The translations under genes were made by a program, and so were the position numbers. DNA of 64,000 bases from Pseudomonas orientalis. GTDB lineage: Bacteria; Pseudomonadota; Gammaproteobacteria; Pseudomonadales; Pseudomonadaceae. Where the stretch lies: positions 186,001 through 250,000 of the forward strand of contig NZ_JYLM01000001.1 in assembly GCF_001439815.1 (NCBI RefSeq), given 5' to 3'. Under the pieces are notes generated by a model. The model made no database searches, was not told the DNA's origin, and was given only the letters and a program-made list of their open reading frames with translations. Below are positions 24,775-34,350 of the stretch, piece by piece (position 1 is the first letter of the stretch; each line of letters starts with the position of its first letter).

Positions 24775-25677
24775 ATGACCTTGCAGTACCCAACAATCGC
24801 CGATTGCGTCGGCAACACGCCCCTGGTCCGCTTGCAACGCATGGCGGGTGAAACCAGCAATACCCTGTTGCTCAAGCTTGAAGGCAACAACCCCGCCGGT
24901 TCCGTCAAGGACCGCCCGGCGCTGTCGATGATCAGCCGCGCCGAGTTGCGTGGGCAGATCAAGCCGGGAGACACGCTGATCGAAGCCACTTCGGGTAATA
25001 CCGGGATCGCCCTGGCTATGGCCGCCGCGATCAAGGGTTACAAGATGGTGCTGATCATGCCCGACAACGGCAGCGCCGAGCGCAAGGCGGCAATGACCGC
25101 CTATGGCGCCGAACTTGTCCTGGTCACCCAGGAAGAAGGCATGGAAGGCGCCCGCGACCTCGCCGAACGCATGGCCGCCGAAGGCCGTGGCGTAGTGCTG
25201 GACCAGTTTGCCAACGGTGATAACCCCGAAGCGCACTACACCAGCACCGGCCCGGAAATCTGGCGCCAGACCCAGGGCACCATCACCCATTTCGTCAGCT
25301 CCATGGGCACCACCGGCACGATCATGGGCAATTCGCGCTACCTCAAGGAGCAAAACCCGGCGATTCAGATCGTCGGCCTGCAGCCGATGGAAGGCGCGGC
25401 CATCCCCGGTATCCGCCGCTGGCCCGAAGAGTATCTGCCGAAGATCTACAACGCCACGCGCGTGGACCGCATCATCGACATGGCCCAGCGTGAAGCCGAA
25501 GACACCACCCGGCGCCTTGCCCGTGAAGAGGGCATCTTCTGCGGTGTGTCGTCCGGTGGCGCCGTGGCCGGTATGTTGCGCTTGTCCAAAGAGGTGGAAA
25601 ACGCGGTGATCGTCGCGATCATCTGTGACCGAGGCGACCGCTACCTGTCGACCGGCATTTTCGACGAACCCAACTGA
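24775..25677 (+). CDS. cysM: Cysteine synthase B (O-acetylserine/thiosulfate sulfhydrylase)
   Basis: A 300-residue PLP enzyme that makes cysteine from O-acetylserine and sulfide, or S-sulfocysteine from thiosulfate. The PLP lysine lies in [14 protein letters not shown], the phosphate-binding and substrate loop is [14 protein letters not shown], and the C-terminal SSGGAVAG loop binds the PLP phosphate. CysM-type charged residues are consistent with the B isozyme. Its stop shares one base with the rlmD start, so the two are translationally coupled. This neighbourhood with rlmD and relA is conserved in Pseudomonas. Confidence 0.95.
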   Translation: MTLQYPTIADCVGNTPLVRLQRMAGETSNTLLLKLEGNNPAGSVKDRPALSMISRAELRGQIKPGDTLIEATSGNTGIALAMAAAIKGYKMVLIMPDNGSAERKAAMTAYGAELVLVTQEEGMEGARDLAERMAAEGRGVVLDQFANGDNPEAHYTSTGPEIWRQTQGTITHFVSSMGTTGTIMGNSRYLKEQNPAIQIVGLQPMEGAAIPGIRRWPEEYLPKIYNATRVDRIIDMAQREAEDTTRRLAREEGIFCGVSSGGAVAGMLRLSKEVENAVIVAIICDRGDRYLSTGIFDEPN

Positions 25678-27029
25678 TGGCCAAGCACGAGAGAGGCCTG
25701 CGCTTCCAACCGACGGGCGGCAGCCGGGCCCCACAGATTCCTGTGGGCAAGAAGCAACGCCTGACCATCGAGCGCCTGGCCAATGACGGGCGCGGCATCG
25801 TGTTCTTCGAAGGGCGTACCTGGTTCGTCAACGGTGCGCTGGCCGGCGAAGAGGTGGAAGCGCGGGTGCTGGGCGCCCACGGCAAGGTGGTCGAGGCGCG
25901 CGCCGAGCGTGTGTTCAAGGCCAGCGAACTGCGTCGTGCTGCACCCTGTGCGCATTTTGGCCGCTGTGGCGGTTGCAGCGTGCAGCACCTGCCCCATGCC
26001 GAACAACTTGCGCTGAAACAGCGCATGCTCGCCGAGCAATTGTCCCGTGTGGCCGGTGTCGAACCGCACGCGTGGGCGCCGCCGTTGAGCGGTCCGGAAT
26101 TCGCCTACCGCCGCCGTGCCCGCGTGGCCGTGCGCTGGGATGCCAAGGCCAAACACCTGGAGGTCGGTTTTCGTGCCGTGGCCAGCCAGGACATCGTCGC
26201 CATCGATGATTGCCCGGTACTGGTACAGACCTTGCAGCCGATCATGCAGCGTCTGCCGAGCATGCTGCGCCGCTTGAGCAAACCCCAGGCGTTGGGGCAT
26301 GTGGAATTGTTCAGTGGTACGTCCATCGCGGTGTTGCTGCGGCATATGGCACCGCTGTCCGACGCGGACATGCAGGTGTTGCAAGAATTCTGCAGCTTCC
26401 ATGATGCCCAGTTGTGGCTGCAGGGTGAGGGCCAGCCGGAGCCGGTCGAGCCGGGTAACACGCTCGGTTTCCGCCTGGAGGCATGGGATCTGGAGCTGGC
26501 GTACCGGCCGGGCGATTTTGTGCAAGTCAACGCCGGAGTCAACGAGGCGATGGTGGCCCAGGCCCTGGAATGGTTGGCGCCGCAACCCGATGAGCGGGTG
26601 CTGGATCTGTTTTGCGGGCTGGGCAATTTTGCCCTGCCACTGGCCGGGCAGGTACGTGAGGTCGTGGCGGTGGAAGGCGTGCAGACCATGGTAGAGCGCG
26701 CGGCACAGAATGCCCTGAGCAACAATTTGCATAATGCACGGTTTTTTCAGGCCGATTTGTCCCAGCCCCTGACTGACGCGGAGTGGGCCAAACAAGGCTT
26801 TTCTGCGGTACTCTTGGACCCACCTCGCGACGGTGCCCAGGAAGTTGTGCGCAGACTTGCCACTCTGGGGGCCAGGCGCCTGGTGTATGTGTCCTGCAAT
26901 CCGGCCACGCTGGCGCGGGACACGGTTGAGTTGGTCAAGCAAGGCTACCGGCTAAAGCGTGCCGGGATCCTCGACATGTTTCCGCAGACCGCGCATGTCG
27001 AGGCCATGGCGTTATTTGAAGCGGGCTAG
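25677..27029 (+). CDS. rlmD: 23S rRNA (uracil-1939-C5)-methyltransferase
   Basis: A 450-residue RlmD/RumA enzyme that methylates U1939 of 23S rRNA. It has an N-terminal TRAM domain (about 18-75: [19 protein letters not shown]), the iron-sulfur cysteines C-x5-C-x2-C ([10 protein letters not shown]) near residue 85, and a C-terminal SAM methyltransferase with [24 protein letters not shown] and the nucleophile cysteine in [11 protein letters not shown]. Everything needed for activity is present. It overlaps cysM by one base and precedes relA. Confidence 0.95.
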   Translation: MAKHERGLRFQPTGGSRAPQIPVGKKQRLTIERLANDGRGIVFFEGRTWFVNGALAGEEVEARVLGAHGKVVEARAERVFKASELRRAAPCAHFGRCGGCSVQHLPHAEQLALKQRMLAEQLSRVAGVEPHAWAPPLSGPEFAYRRRARVAVRWDAKAKHLEVGFRAVASQDIVAIDDCPVLVQTLQPIMQRLPSMLRRLSKPQALGHVELFSGTSIAVLLRHMAPLSDADMQVLQEFCSFHDAQLWLQGEGQPEPVEPGNTLGFRLEAWDLELAYRPGDFVQVNAGVNEAMVAQALEWLAPQPDERVLDLFCGLGNFALPLAGQVREVVAVEGVQTMVERAAQNALSNNLHNARFFQADLSQPLTDAEWAKQGFSAVLLDPPRDGAQEVVRRLATLGARRLVYVSCNPATLARDTVELVKQGYRLKRAGILDMFPQTAHVEAMALFEAG

Positions 27030-27149
27030 GATGCCCGTTTAATCCGACTGGCCTGCAGTCTCCAGGGCCGTGAACTGCCAGGGAATCTGCAGCAAGGTCG
27101 GCGATGATTTTTGGCGCATCCAAGGTGCGTCGTAGGGAAGGTAAGCAAG

Positions 27150-29396
27150 ATGGTACAGGTGAGAGCACACCAGCCGATCAACACCGACGGCAGTATCAAT
27201 CTCGAGGCATGGCTGGATCATGCCGTCAGTGTCGACCCGGCACTGGACCGTGAAGCCTTGAAAGCAGCGTGCGAGTTCGCGCGTGAGTCTGAACAGCAGG
27301 ACAATGCGGCCAAGAACCTGTGGGCGGAGGGCACTTCAAGCTTTCGTACCGGGTTGGAAATCGCCGAGATCCTGGCCGATCTCAAGCTGGACCAGGATTC
27401 GCTGATCGCCGCCGTGCTCTATCGCGGCGTGCGCGAAGGGCATATTCCGTTGCCGACCGTCAGCCAGCGTTTCGGCGCGGTGGTGGCCAAGCTGATCGAC
27501 GGCGTGCTGCGCATGGCGGCCATCAGTGCCAGCCTCAGCCCGCGCCAGTCCATGGTGCTGGGTACCCAGGGCCAGGTGGAAAACCTGCGCAAGATGCTGG
27601 TGGCGATGGTCGACGACGTACGCGTCGCGCTGATCAAGCTGGCCGAACGTACCTGCGCGATCCGTGCAGTGAAGACCGCCGACGACGAAAAGCGCAACCG
27701 CGTCGCCCGCGAAGTCTTCGACATCTATGCACCGCTGGCGCACCGCCTGGGTATCGGTCATATCAAATGGGAGCTGGAGGACCTGTCCTTCCGCTATCTC
27801 GAGCCCGATCAATACAAACAGATCGCCACGCTGCTGCATGAGCGGCGGCTCGACCGCGAGCGCTTTATCAGCGACGTGATGGGCCAGTTGCGCTCCGAGT
27901 TGCAGGCCACCGGCGTCGATGCCGACATCAGCGGTCGCGCCAAGCACATCTATTCGATCTGGCGCAAAATGCAGCGCAAGGGCCTGGCATTCAGCCAGAT
28001 CTACGACGTGCGGGCCGTGCGTGTACTGGTGCCGGAAATGCGCGATTGCTACACCGCGCTGGGGATCGTCCATACGCTGTGGCGCCACATCCCCAAGGAA
28101 TTCGACGACTACATCGCCAACCCCAAGGAAAACGGCTACCGCTCGCTGCACACGGCGGTAATCGGTCCTGAGGGCAAAGTGCTGGAAGTGCAGATCCGCA
28201 CCCATGCGATGCATGAGGAGGCGGAGCTGGGCGTCTGCGCGCATTGGCGCTACAAGGGCACCGACGTCAAAGCGGGGTCGAACCAGTACGAAGAGAAGAT
28301 CTCCTGGTTGCGCCAGGTGCTGGAGTGGCACGAAGAACTCGGCGACATCGGCGGCCTGGCCGAACAGCTGCGCGTGGATATCGAACCGGACCGGGTCTAC
28401 ATCTTCACTCCCGACGGTCACGCCATCGACCTGCCCAAGGGCGCCACGCCGCTGGACTTCGCTTACCGCGTGCACACTGAAATCGGCCACAACTGCCGGG
28501 GCGCCAAGATCAACGGGCGCATCGTGCCGCTCAACTACAGCCTGCAAACCGGTGAGCAGGTCGAGATCATCACCAGCAAGCACGGTACGCCGAGCCGCGA
28601 CTGGCTGAACCCGAACCTGGGCTACATCACCACCTCGCGGGCGCGGGCGAAGATCGTCCACTGGTTCAAGCTGCAGGCCCGCGACCAGAACGTCGCGGCC
28701 GGCAAGACCCTGCTCGAACGCGAACTGGCGCGCCTGGGCCTGCCCCAGGTGGACTTCGACAAGCTGGCCGAAAAGGCCAACATGAAGATCGCCGAAGACA
28801 TGTTCGCCGCCCTCGGTGCCGGTGACCTGCGCTTGGCGCAGCTGGTCAACCTGGCCCAGCAACTGGTCGAACCGGAGCGCGGCAACGAACAGCTGGAACT
28901 GATCCCGCGCAAGGCCACCGGCTACAAACCCGGCAAGCGCGGCGATATCCAGATCCAGGGCGTAGGCAACTTGATGACGCAAATGGCCGGCTGCTGCCAG
29001 CCGTTGCCGGGCGACGCGATTGTCGGCTACATCACCCAGGGCCGTGGCGTGAGCATTCACCGCCAGGACTGCGCCTCGGTGCTGCAACTGGGCGGGCGCG
29101 AGCCGGAGCGGATCATCCAGGTCAGTTGGGGGCCGGTGCCGGTGCTCACCTACCCGGTGGACATCATCATCCGCGCCTACGACCGTTCCGGTTTGCTGCG
29201 TGACGTGTCGCAAGTGCTGCTTAACGAGCGGATCAACGTACTTGCGGTCAACACCCGCTCGAATAAAGAGGACAACACCGCGCTGATGTCCCTGACCATC
29301 GAGATTCCGGGGCTGGACGCGTTGGGGCGGCTGCTGGGGCGGATTTCCCAGTTGCCGAACATCATTGAGACACGGCGTAATCGCACCCCTGGGTGA
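27150..29396 (+). CDS. relA: GTP pyrophosphokinase (p)ppGpp synthetase I
   Basis: A 748-residue ribosome-associated alarmone synthetase. The N-terminal HD-like hydrolase domain is degenerate (AAVLYRGVREG in place of an active HD), as in true RelA. The synthetase domain shows YDVRAVRVLVP, then EFDDYIANPKENGYRSLHT. A TGS domain (YIFTPDGHAIDLPKGATPLD), a conserved-cysteine region (MAGCCQPLPGD) and a C-terminal ACT domain follow. The ATG at 27150 has GGGAAGG upstream. It answers uncharged tRNA on the ribosome during amino-acid starvation. Confidence 0.96.
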   Translation: MVQVRAHQPINTDGSINLEAWLDHAVSVDPALDREALKAACEFARESEQQDNAAKNLWAEGTSSFRTGLEIAEILADLKLDQDSLIAAVLYRGVREGHIPLPTVSQRFGAVVAKLIDGVLRMAAISASLSPRQSMVLGTQGQVENLRKMLVAMVDDVRVALIKLAERTCAIRAVKTADDEKRNRVAREVFDIYAPLAHRLGIGHIKWELEDLSFRYLEPDQYKQIATLLHERRLDRERFISDVMGQLRSELQATGVDADISGRAKHIYSIWRKMQRKGLAFSQIYDVRAVRVLVPEMRDCYTALGIVHTLWRHIPKEFDDYIANPKENGYRSLHTAVIGPEGKVLEVQIRTHAMHEEAELGVCAHWRYKGTDVKAGSNQYEEKISWLRQVLEWHEELGDIGGLAEQLRVDIEPDRVYIFTPDGHAIDLPKGATPLDFAYRVHTEIGHNCRGAKINGRIVPLNYSLQTGEQVEIITSKHGTPSRDWLNPNLGYITTSRARAKIVHWFKLQARDQNVAAGKTLLERELARLGLPQVDFDKLAEKANMKIAEDMFAALGAGDLRLAQLVNLAQQLVEPERGNEQLELIPRKATGYKPGKRGDIQIQGVGNLMTQMAGCCQPLPGDAIVGYITQGRGVSIHRQDCASVLQLGGREPERIIQVSWGPVPVLTYPVDIIIRAYDRSGLLRDVSQVLLNERINVLAVNTRSNKEDNTALMSLTIEIPGLDALGRLLGRISQLPNIIETRRNRTPG

Positions 29397-29409
29397 ACGC
29401 AGTTAAATA

Positions 29410-29504
29410 ATGTGGGAGGGGGCTTGCCCCCGATAGCGGTGGGTCAGTCAATACAGGTGTCGGCTGATCCTTCCCCATCGGGGGCAAGCCCCCTCCCACA
29501 TTGG
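29410..29504. repeat. REP pair between relA and mazG
   Basis: GTGGGAGGGGGCTTGCCCCCGAT and its inverted copy ATCGGGGGCAAGCCCCCTC flank about 40 nt. The block lies in the relA-mazG spacer, so any cotranscript would carry a large hairpin there. Confidence 0.85.
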
Positions 29505-29539
29505 ATCGGCGGTGTTCATACCTGATTGGAAAGAGATCG

Positions 29540-30373
29540 ATGTATTCACTAGATGACCTGCTGCACCTGATGAACCGCCTGCGCGACCCGCAATTTGGCT
29601 GCCCGTGGGACATCAAGCAAACCTACGCCAGCATCGTGCCGCATACCCTCGAAGAAGCCTACGAGGTGGCCGATGCCATCGAGCGTGGCGACTTCGATCA
29701 CCTGCAAGGTGAGCTGGGCGACCTGTTGTTCCAGGTGGTGTATTACAGCCAGTTGGCGCGCGAAGAAGGGCGCTTCGAATTTGCCGGAGTGATCGACAGC
29801 ATCACCCGCAAGCTGATCCGGCGCCATCCCCATGTGTTTCCTACCGGCGATCTTTACGCACCGCTGGATATCCCGCAGTTGAGCGAAGAGCAGGTCAAGC
29901 AGCGCTGGGAGCAGATCAAGGCGGAGGAGCGTGCGGAAAAATCCGACGCACCCGAGCAACTGTCCCTGCTCGATGATGTACCCACCGCCTTGCCGTCACT
30001 GTCCCGTGCCGCCAAATTGCAAAAGCGCGCCAGCCAGGTGGGTTTCGACTGGCCGTCGGCGTTGCCGGTGGTGGATAACGTGCGCGAAGAGCTTGATGAA
30101 GTGCTCGAAGCCATGGCCGATAACGATCCGTCAGCGATTGCCGATGAGGTCGGCGACCTGTTGTTCGCGGCGGTCAACCTGGCCCGTCACCTCAAGGTTG
30201 ACCCTGAAACCGCATTGCGTGGCGCCAATGCCAAATTCGAGCGACGTTTCCGATTTATCGAACAGGCATTGCGCGACACGCACCAACCCATAGAAGATTG
30301 CACCCTCGAAACGTTGGACGCCCTGTGGGGCGAAGCCAAACGCCAGGAAAAGAATGTATCCAGCTGCGGTTGA
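29540..30373 (+). CDS. mazG: Nucleoside triphosphate pyrophosphohydrolase
   Basis: A 277-residue two-domain MazG that hydrolyses NTPs to NMP and pyrophosphate. Each all-alpha domain carries the EExxE...ExxD metal-binding pattern: TLEEAYEVADAIERGDFDHLQGELGDLLFQ in the first (residues ~40-70) and REELDEVLEAMADND...ADEVGDLLFAAV in the second. The N-terminal RDPQFGCPWDIKQTYAS is diagnostic. It follows relA, and both act on nucleotide pools in starvation. The ATG at 29540 starts the canonical family N-terminus. Confidence 0.94.
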   Translation: MYSLDDLLHLMNRLRDPQFGCPWDIKQTYASIVPHTLEEAYEVADAIERGDFDHLQGELGDLLFQVVYYSQLAREEGRFEFAGVIDSITRKLIRRHPHVFPTGDLYAPLDIPQLSEEQVKQRWEQIKAEERAEKSDAPEQLSLLDDVPTALPSLSRAAKLQKRASQVGFDWPSALPVVDNVREELDEVLEAMADNDPSAIADEVGDLLFAAVNLARHLKVDPETALRGANAKFERRFRFIEQALRDTHQPIEDCTLETLDALWGEAKRQEKNVSSCG

Positions 30374-30398
30374 GCAGTTGCCCAAGTGAGTAAGCACC

Positions 30399-30944
30399 AT
30401 GAGCCTTTCCCTTCGCGACCAGTTGCTCAAAGCAGGTCTGGTCAACCAAAAGCAGGCCAAACAGGTCGGCAAAGAGAAGCAGAAACAGCAGCGCCTGGTC
30501 CACAAGGGCCAGGCTGAGGTCGATGACACCCAGGCGCGCCTGGCGGCCGAGGCGCACGCCGAAAAGGTCAAGCGCGACCAGGAGCTGAACCGCCAGCAGC
30601 AGGAAAAAGCCGAGGCCAAGGCCCGCACGGCCCAGGTCAAGCAGTTGATCGAAACCTCGCGCCTGCCAAAGTTGACCACCGAGGACTACTACAACTTCGT
30701 GGATGACAAGAAGGTCAAGCGCCTGTCGGTCAACACGCTGATGCGCAATAAACTGAGCAATGGCTCCCTGGCCATCGTGCACCACGGTGGCGGCTACGAA
30801 GTGATCCCGCGCGAAGCCGCGCTGAAGATCCAGGAGCGCGCGCCGGAACGTATCGTGCAGCTTAACCTTCTGACCGAAAGCCAGGTGCCGGATGAGGATG
30901 ATCCATACGCCGCGTACCAGATCCCGGATGATCTGATGTGGTAA
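30399..30944 (+). CDS. DUF2058-family nucleoprotein-like protein (YaiL-like)
   Basis: A 181-residue protein. The family opening SLSLRDQLLKAGLVNQKQAKQV is followed by a long Lys/Gln/Ala-rich coiled-coil arm (about 25-95) and a compact C-terminal domain (TTEDYYNFVDDKKVKRLSVN to PDDLMW). This is DUF2058, represented by YaiL in E. coli, of unclear function but ribosome or nucleic-acid association is suspected. It ends the cysM-rlmD-relA-mazG cluster and is followed at once by a terminator. Confidence 0.86.
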   Translation: MSLSLRDQLLKAGLVNQKQAKQVGKEKQKQQRLVHKGQAEVDDTQARLAAEAHAEKVKRDQELNRQQQEKAEAKARTAQVKQLIETSRLPKLTTEDYYNFVDDKKVKRLSVNTLMRNKLSNGSLAIVHHGGGYEVIPREAALKIQERAPERIVQLNLLTESQVPDEDDPYAAYQIPDDLMW

Positions 30945-30956
30945 GGCCGTAGAAAC

Positions 30957-30990
30957 AACAAACCCCGCCAACAGGCGGGGTTTGTGTTTT
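30957..30990. terminator. Bidirectional terminator between DUF2058 gene and TonB receptor
   Basis: AACCCCGCC pairs with GGCGGGGTT across a 4-nt loop, with A-rich and T-rich flanks on the two sides. It can stop the plus-strand cluster and the convergent TonB-receptor operon. Confidence 0.8.
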
Positions 30991-31009
30991 ACCGTGCAGC
31001 GCCTGCCGG

Positions 31010-33127
31010 TTACCAATCCACCGCGTAGCTCAGGCTGAAGGTGCGACCTTCGGCATTCGGGTACGGTGCGCGGGCATTGGCCTGGGCGAACATGTTCTGG
31101 TAGTTGCGGTTGGTGAGGTTATACACCGCACCCTCGAGGCGACCGACCGGCAGCCTGACCGAGCCCAGCAGGTCAACCAGGGTGTAGCCCTGGATATCGC
31201 GACCATTGTTGTCCTTGAAGGCAGCGTCGTAATTGGCCAGGCGCATGCCCTGCAGGCGCAGGCTGTAGTCGTCACGCTGATAGCCGACGAAGGCGGTGGT
31301 CTTGGCCGGGGAAATGCGCGTGGCGGGCAGGTCGATCCATTTGCCGTTCTGCTGGGTTTCGCCTTTGGAATACGCGTACGTGCCGCCTACCGACCACTGG
31401 TCGGTGACGTTGTACGTCAGGCTGGTTTCGATACCGCGCACGCGCTCTTTCTGGTTGATCAGGCGCAGCACGCGGTCATTGGCGTCATAGAACTGGGTCA
31501 CATCCGAGGTGTTTTCATACGCCGTAACATTGGCCAGCCACTTGTCCCAGTTGCCACGCCAGCCCAGCTCATAGCTGTCGACCTTCAGCGCCTGGGCATT
31601 GAGGTCCTGGATGTTGTAGGTGCTGTTGACGTCACGCAGGAAACGCTGGATATCCGGCAGGGAGAAACCCTGGCTGAAGTTGGCGAACACGTCCTGGTTT
31701 TCACTCAGGTGGTACACCGCGCCGAGGTTGTAGAGGGTGTCGTCATACTTGAGGGTGCCGCCCGGCAGCGTTGCGCGGTTGCCGGTCTGAACGATTTCGC
31801 CGTAGGCGATGCTGTCGTCGACTTCACTCTGGATCCATTCGCGGCGCACGCCACCGCGCAAGGTCCAGTCGCCGATGTCATAGGACAGCTGGCCGAAGAT
31901 GGCCTTGGTGGTGGTCTGGATATCCGGGCCCAGCTCGAAGGTGGTACCGGTCTTGGTGTAGGTCAGGCCGTTGACCCGGTATTGGTCGCCGCGTTGACGC
32001 GAGGTTTCGTGATCGTAGTCGGCGCCCCACACCAGGTTGCCGGTCGCGGCGCCGATGTCCGGCATCTGCGTGTCGATGGCGGCGCGCAGGCCATACACGT
32101 CTTGCACGCTGTTGTTGTCCGAGACGCCGGCTCGGCCCCGGGACAGGTCAGGGAAGAACAGCGCATCCGCGCGGCGCCAGTAGCTTTCGACCTGCAGGCC
32201 CTGGCCGTAGAAGTCCTTGTCGGCGTAATTGAGGTTGACCGCCTGGTTGTGGGTGGACGGCTGGTCATCCAGGTCCAGACCCTTCACCGCGACGGCCTCG
32301 CTGGTGATGCGGGGGTTCTTGGTGTAGCGGGTGTCCTGTTCGTCTTTGTAGTCCTGCAGCGACAGGCTGATCTTCTTGTCGTCATCGAGCGCGTAGCCGA
32401 AGCGACCTTGCAGATCGTAGGTGTCGGTGTCCATGTTGCTGCCCTGGGACGTGTCCTGGGGAATGCGCTTGCCGTTGCCGTCGAACTGGTCGTTGCGTTG
32501 CACGGTGTTGCCCGACACATACCAGTCCAGGGGGCCCTCGCGGCCTGTTGCGCTCTGGAAGGCCTGGTAGGAAAAGCCCTTGCGGCTGAGGTTGTCACCG
32601 GACGTCATGCCGATCTTGCTGCTGAAGGCCAGGTCTTCACCGGTGTTGCGCTTGGTGATGATGTTGATGATGCCGCCCGATGCGCCGGCGCCGTAGACAC
32701 TGCTGGCGCCGGAAATCACTTCGATGCGCTCGATGCTCTCCGGTGCCACGCTGTTGAGCTGGCGGAAGTTGTCGCGCGTGGCGTTCTGGGACACCCCGTC
32801 GATCAGGATCAGCGTATTGCGTCCGCGCAGCGTCTGGCCAAAGTTGCTCATGCCGCCGCTGGAAGGGGCGATGCCAGGCACCAGTTGCCCGAGGATATCG
32901 GCAACCCGGCGTCCCGCCGACGTCTGCTGGCGGATCTGTTCTTCATCGATAACCTGCACCGAGCCCGGTATCGCCGCAATGCTGGTTTCACTGCGCGTGG
33001 CCGAAACCACCGTGGCCTGTAATTGCAGGTTGGTTGCCGCTGGCGTGTCTTCAGTCTGGTCGGCCCAGACGGGGGCGCTGATTGACCCGAGCAGGGGCAG
33101 CAGAATCGCCCATTGTGTTGTATTCAT
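31010..33127 (-). CDS. TonB-dependent siderophore receptor
   Basis: A 705-residue outer-membrane receptor. A signal peptide (cleavage near VWA-DQ) is followed by a TonB box region (ATVVSATRSE), a plug domain (SVQVIDEEQIRQQTSAGRRVADILGQLVPGI, then SVYGAGASGGIINIITKR) and a 22-strand barrel ending in a terminal aromatic residue (YAVDW). It should import a ferric siderophore using TonB energy. The gene overlaps the MFS gene by 4 nt (ATGA) and is last in the NIS-siderophore operon, so its ligand is probably the siderophore made here. Confidence 0.92.
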   Translation of the reverse strand: MNTTQWAILLPLLGSISAPVWADQTEDTPAATNLQLQATVVSATRSETSIAAIPGSVQVIDEEQIRQQTSAGRRVADILGQLVPGIAPSSGGMSNFGQTLRGRNTLILIDGVSQNATRDNFRQLNSVAPESIERIEVISGASSVYGAGASGGIINIITKRNTGEDLAFSSKIGMTSGDNLSRKGFSYQAFQSATGREGPLDWYVSGNTVQRNDQFDGNGKRIPQDTSQGSNMDTDTYDLQGRFGYALDDDKKISLSLQDYKDEQDTRYTKNPRITSEAVAVKGLDLDDQPSTHNQAVNLNYADKDFYGQGLQVESYWRRADALFFPDLSRGRAGVSDNNSVQDVYGLRAAIDTQMPDIGAATGNLVWGADYDHETSRQRGDQYRVNGLTYTKTGTTFELGPDIQTTTKAIFGQLSYDIGDWTLRGGVRREWIQSEVDDSIAYGEIVQTGNRATLPGGTLKYDDTLYNLGAVYHLSENQDVFANFSQGFSLPDIQRFLRDVNSTYNIQDLNAQALKVDSYELGWRGNWDKWLANVTAYENTSDVTQFYDANDRVLRLINQKERVRGIETSLTYNVTDQWSVGGTYAYSKGETQQNGKWIDLPATRISPAKTTAFVGYQRDDYSLRLQGMRLANYDAAFKDNNGRDIQGYTLVDLLGSVRLPVGRLEGAVYNLTNRNYQNMFAQANARAPYPNAEGRTFSLSYAVDW

Positions 33128-34350
33128 GACCTTGCCTTTGAGTTATTAGAAGTATTGACAGAAAAATCGGACATTTGGGGTGTTCGGGTGAACGAACGAA
33201 TCGCGCGGATGCCCACGGCAGCCAGGGCGTATGTCAGTGCCACCAGCCAGAAGCTGTGCGCCAGGCCCACCATTGTCATGCCGATGCCACCCAGCAGCGC
33301 GCCGCACAACGCGCCGGCCTTGGCGGCGCTGTTACCCATGCCCAAGGCAAATCCCTGCTGGCTGGGAGCAACGGTGTTGGCGATCAAGGTGTAGGCGACC
33401 GGCAGCAATGCGCCCTGCCATACGCCCCACAGCAGGCGGCTGGCGAGGAATCCCAGCCATTCGCCGGCCAGCGCCGTGAAAGCCAGGGTCAGGGCGCAGA
33501 ACCAGGTGATCCATTCGATGATGTGCAGCGTGCGCGCAGGTGAGTGCCGGTCAAACAAACGGCCCCACAACGGCGCGGACAGCGCCAGGGTCAGTGCGCT
33601 GGCGGCATAGCTGGCGCCGATCAGCCAGGCGGGCGCGTGTAAAACATCGGCTACATACAACGCGTAGAACGGTTGCGGCATCATCTTGGCGGCCTGGATC
33701 AATACAATGATTCCCAGCATCGCGCCAAGCCAACCTTTGGGAAGGGCAGCAGGCTTGGACGTGAGCGCAGGTCTGGATCGTGGTGAATCGCTGGGCAGGA
33801 ACACGCTGATTATTGCGCATATCAGGCAGACTGCGGTGGCGCTGTAGCACAGCAAAGCGAAACCGGATATATCCATCAGCCAGCCACCCAGCACCGGCCC
33901 GGCCAGGGAGCCCACGGCGGTGGCTGATTGCAGCCGCGCCAGAATATGTCCGCGACCGCCCTCACCGCAGCACGCGAGTGCATAGGCCTGGGCTGCCGCG
34001 ATGAATCCGGCCAACGCGCCTTGCGCCACACGGATAAGCACCAGCAACCAGGGGTCGTAGGTGATGGCAGCCAAGGCCTGGCACACCGCCAGTGCCAGCA
34101 ACGCACGAATGATCATCGGCTTGTGGCCGGTGCGGTCGCCCAGGCGTCCCCACATGGGCGTGAGGATCATCGCCGCCATCATTGGCCCGGCGTACACCAG
34201 CGAAGACAGCAGGCCGGTGTAATGGGCGTTTGCAGTGCCAAGCAACTTCTGGATCTGCAAGGGCCAGAAAGGCCCGCTCATTTCCATGGCGCCCATCGAC
34301 ACCAGCTGAATCACCACCAGCAAGCGCAGCGCAGTGCTGTTAGCCGACAT
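33124..34350 (-). CDS. MFS transporter, probable siderophore exporter
   Basis: A 408-residue MFS protein with about twelve helices (FWPLQIQKLLGTANAHYTGLLSSLVYAGPMMAAMI near the start, and the inter-helix motif GRLGDRTGHKP). Position between an IucA/IucC synthetase and a TonB receptor, with overlaps of 11 and 4 nt at its two ends, makes siderophore secretion the likely task. Direction of transport is inference. Confidence 0.88.
   Translation of the reverse strand: MSANSTALRLLVVIQLVSMGAMEMSGPFWPLQIQKLLGTANAHYTGLLSSLVYAGPMMAAMILTPMWGRLGDRTGHKPMIIRALLALAVCQALAAITYDPWLLVLIRVAQGALAGFIAAAQAYALACCGEGGRGHILARLQSATAVGSLAGPVLGGWLMDISGFALLCYSATAVCLICAIISVFLPSDSPRSRPALTSKPAALPKGWLGAMLGIIVLIQAAKMMPQPFYALYVADVLHAPAWLIGASYAASALTLALSAPLWGRLFDRHSPARTLHIIEWITWFCALTLAFTALAGEWLGFLASRLLWGVWQGALLPVAYTLIANTVAPSQQGFALGMGNSAAKAGALCGALLGGIGMTMVGLAHSFWLVALTYALAAVGIRAIRSFTRTPQMSDFSVNTSNNSKARS

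Noticed and set aside
27336..29213. 625-codon minus-strand ORF opposite relA
   Set aside because: RelA is certain. The long antisense frame arises from codon bias in a GC-rich gene.
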